Position numbers and translations under genes: made by a program. From Marinobacter sp. HL-58 (GTDB lineage: Bacteria; Pseudomonadota; Gammaproteobacteria; Pseudomonadales; Oleiphilaceae): 64,000 nt of DNA. Below are positions 1 to 9,376 of this stretch, in pieces. The notes under the pieces are model-generated. The model did no database searches and was not told where the DNA came from. It was given only the letters and a program-made list of their open reading frames with translations. Within the stretch, counting starts at the first letter, position 1. Each line of letters opens with the position of its first letter. The stretch is taken from positions 1-64,000 of the forward strand of contig NZ_LIHP01000011.1 of the NCBI RefSeq assembly GCF_001314605.1, in the 5' to 3' direction.

Positions 1-60
1 TACCTCGGCCAGCGCCCACACGAATTACTTGGTCAACTTTTTAAAGAGCGTTCGGGCTTC
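1..60 (-). promoter_or_regulatory. rRNA operon leader with boxA
   Basis: Read on the minus strand, this is the transcribed leader ahead of a 16S rRNA gene lying beyond the left edge. A boxA-like antitermination element CGCTCTTTAAAAA lies at 38-50, followed by GTAATTCGTGTGGG, a string typical of Pseudomonas-type 16S leaders. BoxA recruits NusB/NusE to prevent premature termination of rRNA transcription. The 16S gene itself is not in the window, so its identity is inferred from the leader and the two promoters upstream. Confidence 0.75.
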
Positions 61-84
61 GAACTATCCCGATCAAGGCCGCGT

Positions 85-112
85 ATTCTACATCGAATCG
101 CCGCCTTGTCAA
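85..112 (-). promoter_or_regulatory. rRNA operon promoter P2
   Basis: On the minus strand a consensus -35 TTGACA (107-112) is followed by 16 bases and TAGAAT (85-90), then a GC-rich discriminator (ACGCGGCC). It is the promoter proximal to the leader. The near-consensus hexamers and GC-rich discriminator are typical of stringently controlled rrn promoters. Confidence 0.85.
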
Positions 113-216
113 CCGCTTTGTGAAGAAATTAAAAACTCGAAATCTTCAATTAATTCAAACGGTTGCCTTTCAATTTCTGACCCGCCCCAGGGGCGTGTCC
201 CTCGAAAGAGATGCGT

Positions 217-244
217 ATTCTACAGAGCTCACTTGAGGTGTCAA
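217..244 (-). promoter_or_regulatory. rRNA operon promoter P1
   Basis: On the minus strand TTGACA (239-244), 16 bases, TAGAAT (217-222). It has the same hexamers and spacing as the second promoter about 130 bp downstream, giving the tandem P1/P2 arrangement usual for rRNA operons. It lies just beyond the 3' end of tyrS, which points the same way, so read-through from tyrS could also enter the operon. Confidence 0.85.
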
Positions 245-283
245 CGAGCTTTTGGATATTTTCTCAAAATCCCCGGATTCCGT

Positions 284-1486
284 TCAATCCTTAACCACAA
301 CACGGGCAATTTTCTTTTTTCCCGCCTGGATGACGGAGTCATCACCGGCGGTAAACATACGCTCGTCGGTTAACTGGTCACCATTAATGTACACAGCGCC
401 GCGAGCAAAAACGTCCTTGGCAGCCTTACCATTAGCTGCCAGCCCCGCCTCTTTAAGCAAGGACACTATGTGCAGCTCACCACGCCCGGCCAGCGAAACC
501 TCAACCGTGGGCACATTTTCCGGGATTTCCCCCAGACCGACCCGGTTGCCCGCGGATTTGTGGGCGGTTGCAGCCGCGTCAGCGTCATGGAAACGGGTAA
601 TGATCTCTTCCGCCAGCAGTTTCTTGTAGTCCTGAGGGTTCGCCCCCTTGTCTACAGCAGCGTGAAACTCTTTCACCTCCGCCAGCGGCCGGAAACTCAA
701 CAATTCGAAGTATCGCCAGAGCAGGTCATCCGGCATGGAGAGCAACTTGGTGTACATCTCTCCTGGCGAGTCATTAACCCCCACATAGTTACCCAGGGAC
801 TTCGACATCTTCTGGACACCGTCGAGACCCTCCAGTATGGGCATGGTAAGGACAACCTGGGGCGACTGCCCGTAATGCCTCTGCAGAATACGCCCCATCA
901 GAAGATTGAATTTCTGATCGGTTCCACCCAGCTCCACGTCCGCCTCGAGAGCGACCGAGTCATAGCCCTGCACAAGCGGATAAAGGAATTCATGAATCGC
1001 GATTGGCTGCTCTGCCCGGTAGCGTTTGGTGAAGTCGTCCCGCTCCAGCATCCGGGCCACTGTGTACTGGCCGGCCAGGCGAATCATGTCTGCCGCGGAA
1101 AGCTTGTTCATCCAGTCAGAATTGAACACCACCCGGGTTTTCGCAGGGTCCAGGATCTTGAACACCTGCTCTTTATAGCTGATGGCGTTTTGAGCCACCT
1201 GGGCCTCTGTTAATGGCGGCCGTGTTGCGCTCTTGCCGGTGGGGTCGCCGATCATCCCCGTGAAATCACCAATAAGAAAGATGACCTCATGCCCCAGATC
1301 CTGAAACTGGCGCAGCTTGTTGATCAGCACGGTATGCCCCAGGTGCAGATCAGGAGCGGTGGGATCGAACCCCGCCTTGATCCTGAGAGGACGACCCTCC
1401 TGCAGCTTTTCAATCAGCGCTTCTTCGGAAATCAACTCATCCATGCCGCGCTTGATTACGGCCAGAGCCTCATCAATAGATGCCAT
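284..1486 (-). CDS. tyrS: Tyrosyl-tRNA synthetase
   Basis: Cytoplasmic class I synthetase that charges tRNA-Tyr with tyrosine. The 400-residue product has the HIGH-type motif HLGH at residues 48-51, KMSKS at 226-230 and a C-terminal S4 RNA-binding domain (roughly 335-400). The frame is open 50 codons further upstream, but the ATG at 1486 is preferred: it has a GGAG ribosome site (GTGGAGTTC before ATG) and the family N-terminus begins there. A possible -10 TATACT lies at 1627-1632 on the minus strand. tyrS directly precedes the rRNA operon, as in Pseudomonas. No odd features. Confidence 0.97.
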   Translation of the reverse strand: MASIDEALAVIKRGMDELISEEALIEKLQEGRPLRIKAGFDPTAPDLHLGHTVLINKLRQFQDLGHEVIFLIGDFTGMIGDPTGKSATRPPLTEAQVAQNAISYKEQVFKILDPAKTRVVFNSDWMNKLSAADMIRLAGQYTVARMLERDDFTKRYRAEQPIAIHEFLYPLVQGYDSVALEADVELGGTDQKFNLLMGRILQRHYGQSPQVVLTMPILEGLDGVQKMSKSLGNYVGVNDSPGEMYTKLLSMPDDLLWRYFELLSFRPLAEVKEFHAAVDKGANPQDYKKLLAEEIITRFHDADAAATAHKSAGNRVGLGEIPENVPTVEVSLAGRGELHIVSLLKEAGLAANGKAAKDVFARGAVYINGDQLTDERMFTAGDDSVIQAGKKKIARVVVKD

Positions 1487-1783
1487 GAACTCCACATCCT
1501 CAATTCTGATAGTTGGGGCGGGAAGCTGGTTACAGACCTCTACAAAAGAAATCTGTGCGTTACCAGTCTCCCTGCTAAAGTATTCCTGCTCAGTATTTAA
1601 ACAGGGCCGGAGATTTAAGGCGGGGGAGTATAGCAATCCTGGCCGCGGAAATCCGGTCCGTATACCAGCAACGGTAATGTTTGAAGCTGTCCTGAGCGCA
1701 TTTTATACGGTAATCTGTTGGACTATACTTAAACAGCAGCTTTAATTAGGTAGTATAAACTACCGGAATGCCGATCAAAACGG
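1487..1783. other. Divergent intergenic region tyrS / M23 peptidase
   Basis: This 297-bp non-coding stretch separates two divergently transcribed genes. For the minus strand a TATACT -10 lies at 1627-1632. For the plus strand TATACT lies at 1724-1729, with a poor -35. A perfect 6-bp hairpin, GGTAGT-ATAA-ACTACC, sits at 1749-1764, just upstream of the peptidase start. I see no gene here, and the promoter assignments are weak. Confidence 0.4.
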
Positions 1784-3226
1784 ATGCGACACGTGCTGAA
1801 AATGTTTCCAAAAACGCATATTACCATCGCCGCCGCGACCAGTGTTGTTGTCGCCGCAGCTATTTTAATGAGCCCGAGTGCCAGTGTTGAAGCCAACAGA
1901 ATGGCATACGCACTGGACCTTGATGAAGGTACGGTAACCCAGTCGGGTAACAAGGCTGCGGCTGAAGAAACCGAACGGCAGGCTGACAGCGACAAAAACA
2001 GCCAGGGCGAGGAAAGCTCCGCATCCAGCCCTGACGTGTTGGCCTTGTCGGAAGAATCCGAACTCCCTGACGTGCTTGATACCGCTTCGGCCATGGCGGA
2101 GGCAAGCGAGCCCGACCTGGAGTGGCAGGAATACAAGATCAAGTCCGGCGACTCCCTGTCATCACTGTTCGGCAAGGCCGGCTTCAACGACGGCGTCATG
2201 CTGTCTGTGATCAATGGCGATGGCGAGGCGGACAAACTGCAGCGCCTCTACGCGGGTGAAACCATCTCCTTTGCAACTGATGACGCCGGCGACCTCGCAG
2301 CAATTGACCTGCAGCGCAACCGTCTTGAAACCCTCCGGGTAGAAAAAACCGAGGACGGCTTTACCGCAGAAACAGTCGAGCGGGAACCGGAAGTCAAACC
2401 CGCATTTGCTTCAGGTATTATCGACGGTTCGCTGTATCTTGCCGCACGGGCAGCGGGAATGACCGACAGGCTTGCCATGGACCTGGCAGGTATCTTCGGC
2501 TGGAACATCGACTTCGTCTATGACGTGCGTAAAGGTGACCGGTTCGAGGTAGTGTACGAGGAGCTTTACCTGGACGGCGAGAAATTCGACACTGGCAAAA
2601 TTCTCTCTGCCCGCTTTGTAAACCAGGGGAAGGAAGTCATCGCGCTGCAATACACTGACAGCAATGGCGATACCGACTATTACAGCCCGGATGGCAGCAG
2701 CATGCGCAAGGCATTCCTGAGAACGCCAATCGATGCCCGGGTATCCTCTTCCTTTAACCTCCAGCGCAGGCACCCGGTACTGGGCGTGGTTCGCCCACAC
2801 GAAGGTACCGACTATGCAGCGCCCCCGGGAACTCCAATCAAGGCGGCAGGCCATGGCAGGGTTCAATTCGCAGGATGGAAAGGCGGCTACGGCCGCACCG
2901 TGATACTCCAGCATGGCGACAATATCACCACTCTCTATGCCCACATGAAAAGTCTCGGAAAGGGCATGAAGAAGGGAGCCCGCGTCAAACAGGGACAAAC
3001 CGTCGGGCATGTAGGTTCCTCCGGCATGGTAACCGGCCCTCACCTTCACTACGAATTCCGGGTGAACGGCTCCCCCAAGAACTCCCGCACGGTAAAACTT
3101 CCGGATGCCAAACCGATACCGGATAGTGAAATGGCGCGGTTCAAAACCTATGCCAACCAACAGGTTGCCAAATTCGAGGTTTTCCGCAAGGACTACCAGC
3201 AACTGGCCCTGGCCGCAGACGAATAA
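1784..3226 (+). CDS. M23 family murein endopeptidase (MepM/OapA-like)
   Basis: Predicted envelope metalloendopeptidase that cuts peptidoglycan cross-links. The 480-residue protein has a short cytoplasmic N-terminus, one membrane segment (about 13-31), an acidic linker, an OapA/LysM-like domain (about 116-168) and a C-terminal LytM (peptidase_M23) domain (about 335-430). The zinc ligands are all present: H339xxxD343 and the H420-x-H422 pair, plus H387. An alternative start is the ATG at 1802, six codons in; neither has a strong ribosome site. It is followed by anmK after 3 bp, linking wall cleavage to muropeptide recycling in one transcript, as in Pseudomonas. Confidence 0.9.
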   Translation: MRHVLKMFPKTHITIAAATSVVVAAAILMSPSASVEANRMAYALDLDEGTVTQSGNKAAAEETERQADSDKNSQGEESSASSPDVLALSEESELPDVLDTASAMAEASEPDLEWQEYKIKSGDSLSSLFGKAGFNDGVMLSVINGDGEADKLQRLYAGETISFATDDAGDLAAIDLQRNRLETLRVEKTEDGFTAETVEREPEVKPAFASGIIDGSLYLAARAAGMTDRLAMDLAGIFGWNIDFVYDVRKGDRFEVVYEELYLDGEKFDTGKILSARFVNQGKEVIALQYTDSNGDTDYYSPDGSSMRKAFLRTPIDARVSSSFNLQRRHPVLGVVRPHEGTDYAAPPGTPIKAAGHGRVQFAGWKGGYGRTVILQHGDNITTLYAHMKSLGKGMKKGARVKQGQTVGHVGSSGMVTGPHLHYEFRVNGSPKNSRTVKLPDAKPIPDSEMARFKTYANQQVAKFEVFRKDYQQLALAADE

Positions 3227-3229
3227 AAC

Positions 3230-4327
3230 ATGAAAGCCTGGATTGGACTGATGTCAGGCACCAGTATGGATGGCATAGACGCCATACTGGTGTCGTTCGG
3301 TGACCGGCGGATCGAGATCCATGCCACCCACACCACCGATTATCCTGACGACATCCGCCAGCGCCTTTGCAGCCTCAGCCAGAATCACGGTACCCCGGAC
3401 GATCTTGGGGAACTGGATCACACCACCGGCTCCCTGTTTTCCCTGGCCGCAATCAGTGTCATCAAAAAATCCGGCTTCTCATCAGGCTCGATTGCAGCTA
3501 TCGGCAGCCACGGACAGACGATCCGGCACCAGCCGGACGGCTCCACACCGTTTTCCATCCAGGTAGGCGACCCCGCCCTTATTGCAGAGCGTACCGGCAT
3601 AACAACCGTTGCCGACTTCCGGCGCCGGGACCTGGCAGCCGGCGGACAGGGCGCCCCTCTGGTACCAGCGTTCCATAAAGCCTTTTTCAGTGCTGCCGGC
3701 GAAGATCGTTGCATCCTTAATCTTGGCGGCATTGCCAACATCACCCACCTGCCTTCGGATGAACAGACGCCGGTTACCGGATTCGATACCGGCCCAGCCA
3801 ATGCGCTGATGGACGCCTGGTGCATGGACCAGACCGGACGCGGCTATGACAAGGATGGAGCCTGGGCAGCCGAAGGGAGCGTTGATCAGGGCCTGCTGGG
3901 CGATATGCTTTCCGACGCCTATTTCTCACGCCAACCGCCCAAAAGCACCGGTACCGAACGGTTCAATCTGGAGTGGCTGAAATTACAGTTGAACCGTCAT
4001 CCGAACCTGTCCGGCGCCGATGTACAGAGGACATTGCTGGAGCTTACTGCCGTCACCGTGGCACAGCAAATCCCCCATTCGCCGGGGATGACCATCTTCG
4101 TGTGTGGTGGCGGTGCAAACAACCGGGTGCTGATGCGGGAACTGCAACGTACCTGCAGCCCTACCCGGATTGCGTCTACTGCAGAGCTGGGCCTGGACCC
4201 ACAATGGGTGGAGCCCGCTGCATTTGCCTGGCTGGCCAGCCAGACCCTGTCGGGAAAACCCGGCAACCTTCCGGAAGTAACAGGTGCAAGCGGAGAGAGA
4301 ATTCTGGGCGCGGTTTACCACGCCTGA
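3230..4327 (+). CDS. anmK: Anhydro-N-acetylmuramic acid kinase
   Basis: Cytoplasmic recycling enzyme that hydrolyses and phosphorylates 1,6-anhydro-MurNAc to MurNAc-6-phosphate. The 365-residue product has the family N-terminal signature GLMSGTSMDGID and the later FDTGPAN motif, and its length is normal (E. coli 369). It starts 3 bp after the M23 peptidase stop, has no clear Shine-Dalgarno and is probably translationally coupled. It converges on erpA with a 9-bp gap. Confidence 0.96.
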   Translation: MKAWIGLMSGTSMDGIDAILVSFGDRRIEIHATHTTDYPDDIRQRLCSLSQNHGTPDDLGELDHTTGSLFSLAAISVIKKSGFSSGSIAAIGSHGQTIRHQPDGSTPFSIQVGDPALIAERTGITTVADFRRRDLAAGGQGAPLVPAFHKAFFSAAGEDRCILNLGGIANITHLPSDEQTPVTGFDTGPANALMDAWCMDQTGRGYDKDGAWAAEGSVDQGLLGDMLSDAYFSRQPPKSTGTERFNLEWLKLQLNRHPNLSGADVQRTLLELTAVTVAQQIPHSPGMTIFVCGGGANNRVLMRELQRTCSPTRIASTAELGLDPQWVEPAAFAWLASQTLSGKPGNLPEVTGASGERILGAVYHA

Positions 4328-4336
4328 GCGGGCGCG

Positions 4337-4690
4337 TCAGATCGAAAAAGAGCTGCCGCAACCGCAGGTGGAGCTGGCGTTGGGATTCTGCACAATGAAC
4401 TGGGAGCCCTGCAATCCTTCCTGGTAGTCCACGGTGGCCCCCACCAGGTATTGATAACTCATGGGGTCCACCAGAAGCATTACACCATCCTTTTCGATCA
4501 CGGTGTCTTCGTCGTCCTGGGCTTCGTCAAACGAGAAGCCGTACTGGAAACCCGAGCAACCACCGCCAGTGACAAACACGCGAAGCTTGAGGTCAGAGTT
4601 ACCCTCTTCCTCAACAAGCTCACGTACTTTGGACACCGCGCTGTCACTGAAAAACACCGGTGTGATTGCCTGTTGCTGAACTACACTCAA
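4337..4690 (-). CDS. erpA: A-type iron-sulfur carrier ErpA
   Basis: Small cytoplasmic protein that delivers Fe-S clusters to apoproteins, including isoprenoid-pathway enzymes. It has 117 residues with the three cluster-binding cysteines of the A-type (HesB/IscA) fold: C45 in GGGCSGF, and C109 and C111 in the C-terminal TCGCGS. ErpA rather than IscA is preferred because there is no isc operon around it and the position next to anmK/argC matches Pseudomonas erpA. It is separated by 64 bp from the bactofilin gene upstream on the same strand. Confidence 0.94.
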   Translation of the reverse strand: MSVVQQQAITPVFFSDSAVSKVRELVEEEGNSDLKLRVFVTGGGCSGFQYGFSFDEAQDDEDTVIEKDGVMLLVDPMSYQYLVGATVDYQEGLQGSQFIVQNPNASSTCGCGSSFSI

Positions 4691-4754
4691 GTCCGCCTCC
4701 GGTTTGCCACTAGAAATCTGACCTGATTATCGTATTCCTGACTAAAACAATCAA

Positions 4755-5231
4755 CTATTCCTTGTCGGGCACCACCACTGCATCATTGTGGTCTTCTGCC
4801 TTGCCTTCTTCAGCAGCCGGGGCACTGATCTGGTGCTTGTCCCGCCCGAGCAGGCCTACCGGCTCGTTCTGATGAACCAGGCTGCCATTTACCGATGCCC
4901 CCATGGCCATCTCTATGAGGTTGTAATAGACGTTACCATGGATGGAGGCTTTTTCCGCCAGTTCAAGATGCGTGGAAGCATAGACATCCCCGTGCACGGT
5001 ACCGTTGATGATGACATGGGGTGCAACAATATCCCCCTCAACGGAGCCCACCTCGGACACTCTGAGTACTGCGTCGCCACCTTCTTCCGCGACCACCCGG
5101 CCCCGAATGGTACCATCGACGTGAAGCCCGCCGGAAAAATGCACATCACCTTCAACCGTTGTCCGGGACGAGACCAGAGTGTCGAAGTGCCCCGTCGGAC
5201 GACGCGGTTTCTGTTTCTTTTTGCCAAGCAT
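4755..5231 (-). CDS. Bactofilin family protein
   Basis: Predicted cytoskeletal polymer-forming protein. The 158-residue product has a basic N-terminus (KKKQKPRR), then a bactofilin core (about 17-125) of short glycine-rich beta-helix turns such as VEGDIVAP and VHGDVYAS, and a disordered C-terminus. Bactofilins form membrane-associated scaffolds that place wall enzymes or polar structures. It starts one base after the stop of the membrane coiled-coil gene upstream, so the two are probably co-translated. The exact cell role is not visible from sequence. Confidence 0.9.
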   Translation of the reverse strand: MLGKKKQKPRRPTGHFDTLVSSRTTVEGDVHFSGGLHVDGTIRGRVVAEEGGDAVLRVSEVGSVEGDIVAPHVIINGTVHGDVYASTHLELAEKASIHGNVYYNLIEMAMGASVNGSLVHQNEPVGLLGRDKHQISAPAAEEGKAEDHNDAVVVPDKE

Positions 5232-5232
5232 G

Positions 5233-5973
5233 TCAGTTCTCCGTTAATTCATCCCAATCAAATGTTCGTTCGGCCTGGGACGACTTGTTACCTTCGGCCC
5301 GGGCGACAACCTGAAGCTCCACTGGCTCGAAGCCATCCGGGACCTCCAACCGACCCTCGATATCCTGGAAGTACCGGAAGCGGAACTTCACCCCCAGATC
5401 GTCGATATCGTCAGAAAGGTCCCTAAGGGCGATCACTTCTTTCTCGTCATCGCGCATGCCGATCACGTTCACGGCGACGACGCCAGAAATATAGCTCTTG
5501 TTATCGCCCACCTGGGTCAGTACCAGTTTGAAATTGTAAGCCCCTTCCTGTCGTGCGCCCTGCACAGACAGCCGATCAACCTGCAACCCCTTGCTGGTTT
5601 CCGAAGGTGCCATAATGTTTTTATAGAATGTCAGGTCCGCATTCAGTGATGCGATCTGCGTTTCCAGATCAACGATGGTTCTGCGGGCCTGGTTAAGGGC
5701 CTGGGCATCAATGGTTCGCCCGCGTTCAAGATTGACCAGCTCCTGACTGGTTTCGCTGTTCTGCTCCCGGAGCTGCTCAACCTGCTCCTCGAGACGGTCA
5801 CGGGATTCCTCCGCGGTGGAGAAACGGAATCCGCCCTGGGCCATCCCCGTCACATACCCGAGCACCGCAGCAGTAATGGAGAATATCAGCAGGATCAGCG
5901 TGCGCCGCAACCGGTAGCCAGGCCGATGCCTGATGACAACGTATTCTTCAGCAGGTTTTCTGGGTTCGCTCAC
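5233..5973 (-). CDS. Membrane-anchored coiled-coil protein (DUF6776-like)
   Basis: Unknown function. The 246-residue product has a basic cytoplasmic N-terminus, one transmembrane helix (about 24-46), a coiled coil rich in E, Q and L (about 55-115) and a soluble C-terminal domain, presumably periplasmic. The same kind of gene lies between argC and erpA in Pseudomonas. Tight coupling to the bactofilin (1-bp gap) suggests that the membrane protein and the polymer work together, for instance as anchor and scaffold; that is inference. Confidence 0.8.
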   Translation of the reverse strand: MSEPRKPAEEYVVIRHRPGYRLRRTLILLIFSITAAVLGYVTGMAQGGFRFSTAEESRDRLEEQVEQLREQNSETSQELVNLERGRTIDAQALNQARRTIVDLETQIASLNADLTFYKNIMAPSETSKGLQVDRLSVQGARQEGAYNFKLVLTQVGDNKSYISGVVAVNVIGMRDDEKEVIALRDLSDDIDDLGVKFRFRYFQDIEGRLEVPDGFEPVELQVVARAEGNKSSQAERTFDWDELTEN

Positions 5974-5982
5974 CGGACAGAC

Positions 5983-7020
5983 CTATGGCAGCAACGCGGG
6001 CGCTTCCAGCCCCATGGTTTCCTGCAGGCCGAACATGATATTCATGTTCTGGATAGCCTGTCCCGCGGCACCTTTCACCAGGTTATCGATCACCGAAGAC
6101 ACGATTACAATGTTGCTCTGTTCCTGCCGGTGAAGTGCCATGCGGCAGTTATTGGCGCCGCGCACACTGCGGGTTTCCGGATGGCTGCCAAACGGCATCA
6201 CGTCGACAAAAGGCTCGTCCCGGAAGCGATCCTCGAACAATGCCTGCAGGCGGTCGAAGTCAGCGGGGTTGCTCAGCTCTGCATACAGGGTGGCTTCGAT
6301 ACCGCGGATCATGGGAATGAGATGCGGGACAAAGGTAACCCCCACATCACCGCCGGCCGCCTGCGACAGGCCCTGACGGATTTCCGGAAGATGCCGGTGG
6401 CCCGAGGCACCGTAAGCCTTGAAGCTCTCACCCACCTCACCGTGCAGCATGCCGATCTTGCCCTGCCGGCCGGCACCGCTGGCACCGGATTTTGCATCAG
6501 CAATCAGGCGTGAGGGATCGACCAGGCCGTTCTCCAGCAGTGGCAGAAAGCCCAGCTGAACCGCTGTCGGATAACAACCGGGGTTGGCCACCAGTTGCGC
6601 GGTGCGAATCTCGTCCCTGACCACTTCCGGCAGGCCGTAGACAGCCTTTTCCGCCCACTCGGGGCTTTCGTGGGGCATGCCATACCAGTTTGCCCAGACA
6701 TCCAGATCCTTCAGGCGGAAGTCGGCGGACAGATCCACCACCCGCGCACCCGCTGCCATCAGTTCCGGCATCATCCGCATGGCCACACCATGGGGAGTCG
6801 CGAAAAAGATCAGGTCACAGCTTGCCAGGGTTTTCACATCCGGCTCTGAAAACGCAAGGTCATAATGGCCGCGCAGGTTGGGGTACATATCCGCGACCGG
6901 CATGCCCGCCTCGGAACGCGAGGTGATGCAGCTGACGGTCGCCTCCGGATGAACCGCCAGGAGTCTCAGAAGTTCAACACCGGTATAACCGGTTCCACCT
7001 ACAATGCCTACTTTTATCAC
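5983..7020 (-). CDS. argC: N-acetyl-gamma-glutamyl-phosphate reductase
   Basis: Third enzyme of arginine synthesis; it reduces N-acetylglutamyl phosphate to the semialdehyde with NADPH. The 345-residue product has the Rossmann motif [10 protein letters not shown] at residues 5-14 and the active-site cysteine C149 in NPGCYPTA, both as expected for the long form. It is the first gene of a minus-strand run (argC, DUF6776, bactofilin, erpA). About 130 bp separate its start from the divergent ClC gene. Confidence 0.97.
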   Translation of the reverse strand: MIKVGIVGGTGYTGVELLRLLAVHPEATVSCITSRSEAGMPVADMYPNLRGHYDLAFSEPDVKTLASCDLIFFATPHGVAMRMMPELMAAGARVVDLSADFRLKDLDVWANWYGMPHESPEWAEKAVYGLPEVVRDEIRTAQLVANPGCYPTAVQLGFLPLLENGLVDPSRLIADAKSGASGAGRQGKIGMLHGEVGESFKAYGASGHRHLPEIRQGLSQAAGGDVGVTFVPHLIPMIRGIEATLYAELSNPADFDRLQALFEDRFRDEPFVDVMPFGSHPETRSVRGANNCRMALHRQEQSNIVIVSSVIDNLVKGAAGQAIQNMNIMFGLQETMGLEAPALLP

Positions 7021-7154
7021 CAGTTACTCCAGCTATAAATAAGGTTCCCGAAAGGGCAATAGTCTAACATGATAAACCAATGACTTATTGCAGCCCGACC
7101 AGCGCTGGTTACAATATCGTCAGAAAACCATTCACCTCCGGAAAACCGGCGTTC

Positions 7155-8939
7155 ATGCGTAAATTCTGGCACAAGACCACCGAGAACCTGATCCCTGTTT
7201 TCCGCCGCCGGCTCTCCGGTGTGGACGCGCTGCCGCAACTGGCTGTTCTCGGCCTGCTGTCCGGATTATTTACCGGTGGTGTGATCCTGATTTTCCGGCT
7301 GGCAATTGAATGGCCGCTGGACTATTTCCTGCCCGGTGAAGGCTCCGAATCCTTTGAGGACCTGCACATCCTGACCCGCGCCATCCTGCCACTGGCCGGG
7401 GCCGTGGGGCTTGGTCTGTTGCTGCACAGCCTCGCCATCAACGACCGCAAGGTCGGCATCGTGCATGTCATGGAACGGCTGAACTATCACCAGGGCTACA
7501 TCTCCATGCGCAGCGCCCTGGTTCAGTTCGTCACGGGTGTCGGCACAGTCGTAACCGGTCAGTCCGCTGGCCGGGAAGGGCCGGCAGTACATCTGGGCGC
7601 CGCGTTTTCAAGCCTCATGGGCCAGTGGATGCGGCTGCCCAACAACAGTATTCGCACGCTGGTCGCCTGCGGCTGCGCCGCGGCCATCTCGGCGTCGTTC
7701 AACACGCCCATTTCCGGCGTTATCTTCGCAATGGAAGTGGTGATGATGGAATACACCATTGCCGGATTCACGCCGATCATCCTGGCGTCCGTGACTGCTG
7801 CGGTGGTGAGCCAGGCCGTGTATGGTTCCGAACCTGCGTTCAGTGTGCCCCCCCTGACCATGAACTCGCTGCTGGAGATCCCCTGGATTATCGCGATCGC
7901 CATCATCATAGGGGTGGCCGCGGCGGCATTTATCCAGCTGGTGGATTCCACCGGCAAGCATCATCACCGGCCGGTATTACTGCGCCTCACCATAGCGGGA
8001 CTTCTCATGGTGCCCTTTGCCGTGGTGGTGCCGGAAGTGATGGGCATCGGCTACGACACGGTCCAGTTCACCATCGACAATCAGCTGCCTTTCTGGTTAT
8101 TACTGGGGGCGGGCATCGCCAAGCTGGTCATTACATCGGTCACGCTGGGCCTGGGCATGCCAAGCGGCGTAATAGGCCCCACTCTGTTCATGGGCGCAAC
8201 GCTGGGGGGCGCCATGGGGCTTATTGGCGCACAGATTTTCCCTGACACAGCGTCATCGGTGGGTTTCTATGCCATGCTCGGCATGGGGGCCATGATGGGC
8301 GCCGTGCTGCAGGCTCCCCTTGCGGCACTGATGGCATTGATGGAGCTTACCCGCAACCCCAACATCATTCTGCCGGGCATGCTGGTTATCACTACCGCGA
8401 GCCTGGTAACCAGTGAGGCGTTTGGCAAGAAGTCCCTGTTCCTGACCATCCTCAAGAGCCAGGGCCTGAGTTACCAGAACTCCCCGGTCATTCAGGCACT
8501 GAGACGGGTTTCCGTTGGCGCCATCATGGACAGGAGCATTCTGCGCACCGAGCGTTTCCTGTCCCGGGACGAGGCCAGCAAGATCCTGAAATCCGAACCC
8601 AAATGGCTGGTGGTCGAGGGCAGCAGCGGGCCCACGGCCCTGCTGCCCGCCGTGGATCTCGCGCGTTACCTGGAAGATACCGAGCCAACAGCCAGCCGCG
8701 AACATGAAGACGGGGAAGAAACCCCGGAACAGATCGACCTCATGGACATTCCCGCCAATCGCCGGGATATTGCCCCGGTGCAATACCAGGCGACCCTGGA
8801 AGAGGCACTGAACGAGTTTGAGCATACCAGCGTAGAAGCCCTGTATGTGCAGCGCCACGTTGCTCCGATGATTCAGCGGGTGTATGGCGTGGTACTGAAA
8901 TCCGATATCGAAAGTTACTACCAATACCGACGGAGTTAG
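7155..8939 (+). CDS. ClC-family chloride channel with CBS domains
   Basis: Integral inner-membrane anion channel or transporter of 594 residues: a multi-helix ClC core (about 28-430) followed by two CBS regions (about 455-510 and 540-594). The gating glutamate is present (E141 in GREGP), as is the late GLGMPSGVIGP motif. Aligning FNxPxxG without gaps to E. coli ClcA puts V195 where the proton-transfer glutamate (E203) lies; valine there is typical of channels rather than H+/Cl- exchangers. The usual GSGIP serine motif is replaced by KVGIVHVME. The frame is open upstream to 7080, but family similarity starts at this ATG. It is followed by hemJ after 3 bp. Confidence 0.9.
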   Translation: MRKFWHKTTENLIPVFRRRLSGVDALPQLAVLGLLSGLFTGGVILIFRLAIEWPLDYFLPGEGSESFEDLHILTRAILPLAGAVGLGLLLHSLAINDRKVGIVHVMERLNYHQGYISMRSALVQFVTGVGTVVTGQSAGREGPAVHLGAAFSSLMGQWMRLPNNSIRTLVACGCAAAISASFNTPISGVIFAMEVVMMEYTIAGFTPIILASVTAAVVSQAVYGSEPAFSVPPLTMNSLLEIPWIIAIAIIIGVAAAAFIQLVDSTGKHHHRPVLLRLTIAGLLMVPFAVVVPEVMGIGYDTVQFTIDNQLPFWLLLGAGIAKLVITSVTLGLGMPSGVIGPTLFMGATLGGAMGLIGAQIFPDTASSVGFYAMLGMGAMMGAVLQAPLAALMALMELTRNPNIILPGMLVITTASLVTSEAFGKKSLFLTILKSQGLSYQNSPVIQALRRVSVGAIMDRSILRTERFLSRDEASKILKSEPKWLVVEGSSGPTALLPAVDLARYLEDTEPTASREHEDGEETPEQIDLMDIPANRRDIAPVQYQATLEEALNEFEHTSVEALYVQRHVAPMIQRVYGVVLKSDIESYYQYRRS

Positions 8940-8942
8940 CCA

Positions 8943-9365
8943 ATGCTGTGGGTCAAAGCACTGCATATTATTGCCATGGTGTGCTGGTTCGCCGGCATAT
9001 TCTATCTGCCCCGGCTGTTTGTCTATCACGCTGCCTGTGAAGACGAACCCGGCCGGGAGCGCTTCAAGATCATGGAGCGCAAGCTGTATCGTGGCATCAC
9101 CACGCCGTCCATGGTGGCAACAGTCATTTTTGGACTCTGGCTCATCAGTTACAATGTCCAGGGCTATATGAGCCAGGGCTGGCTGCATGCCAAGCTGCTG
9201 CTGGTGGTTCTGCTGATTGTTTACCACTTCTACTGCGGGCACCTGGTGAAGGTATTCCGCGACGACAGGAACACCCGCAGCCACGTGTTCTATCGCTGGT
9301 TCAATGAGGTGCCGGTACTGGTTCTTGTCGCCGTCGTCATTCTTGCTTCTGTCAAACCATTCTGA
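8943..9365 (+). CDS. hemJ: Protoporphyrinogen IX oxidase HemJ
   Basis: Membrane enzyme of the HemJ (UPF0093) family that oxidises protoporphyrinogen IX in heme synthesis. The 140-residue product has about four hydrophobic helices and the family N-terminus LWVKALHIIAMVCWFAG, including the conserved histidine near residue 8. It lies 3 bp after the ClC gene and two genes upstream of another tetrapyrrole gene, hemL, so the run clc-hemJ-thiD-thiE-hemL is probably one transcript carrying two tetrapyrrole steps. Confidence 0.93.
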   Translation: MLWVKALHIIAMVCWFAGIFYLPRLFVYHAACEDEPGRERFKIMERKLYRGITTPSMVATVIFGLWLISYNVQGYMSQGWLHAKLLLVVLLIVYHFYCGHLVKVFRDDRNTRSHVFYRWFNEVPVLVLVAVVILASVKPF

Positions 9366-9376
9366 GGAGCCTGATC

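Noticed and set aside
29..373. 114-codon plus-strand reading frame at the left edge
   Set aside because: It runs through the two rRNA promoters, the leader and the tyrS 3' end on the opposite strand and has no protein-like features.
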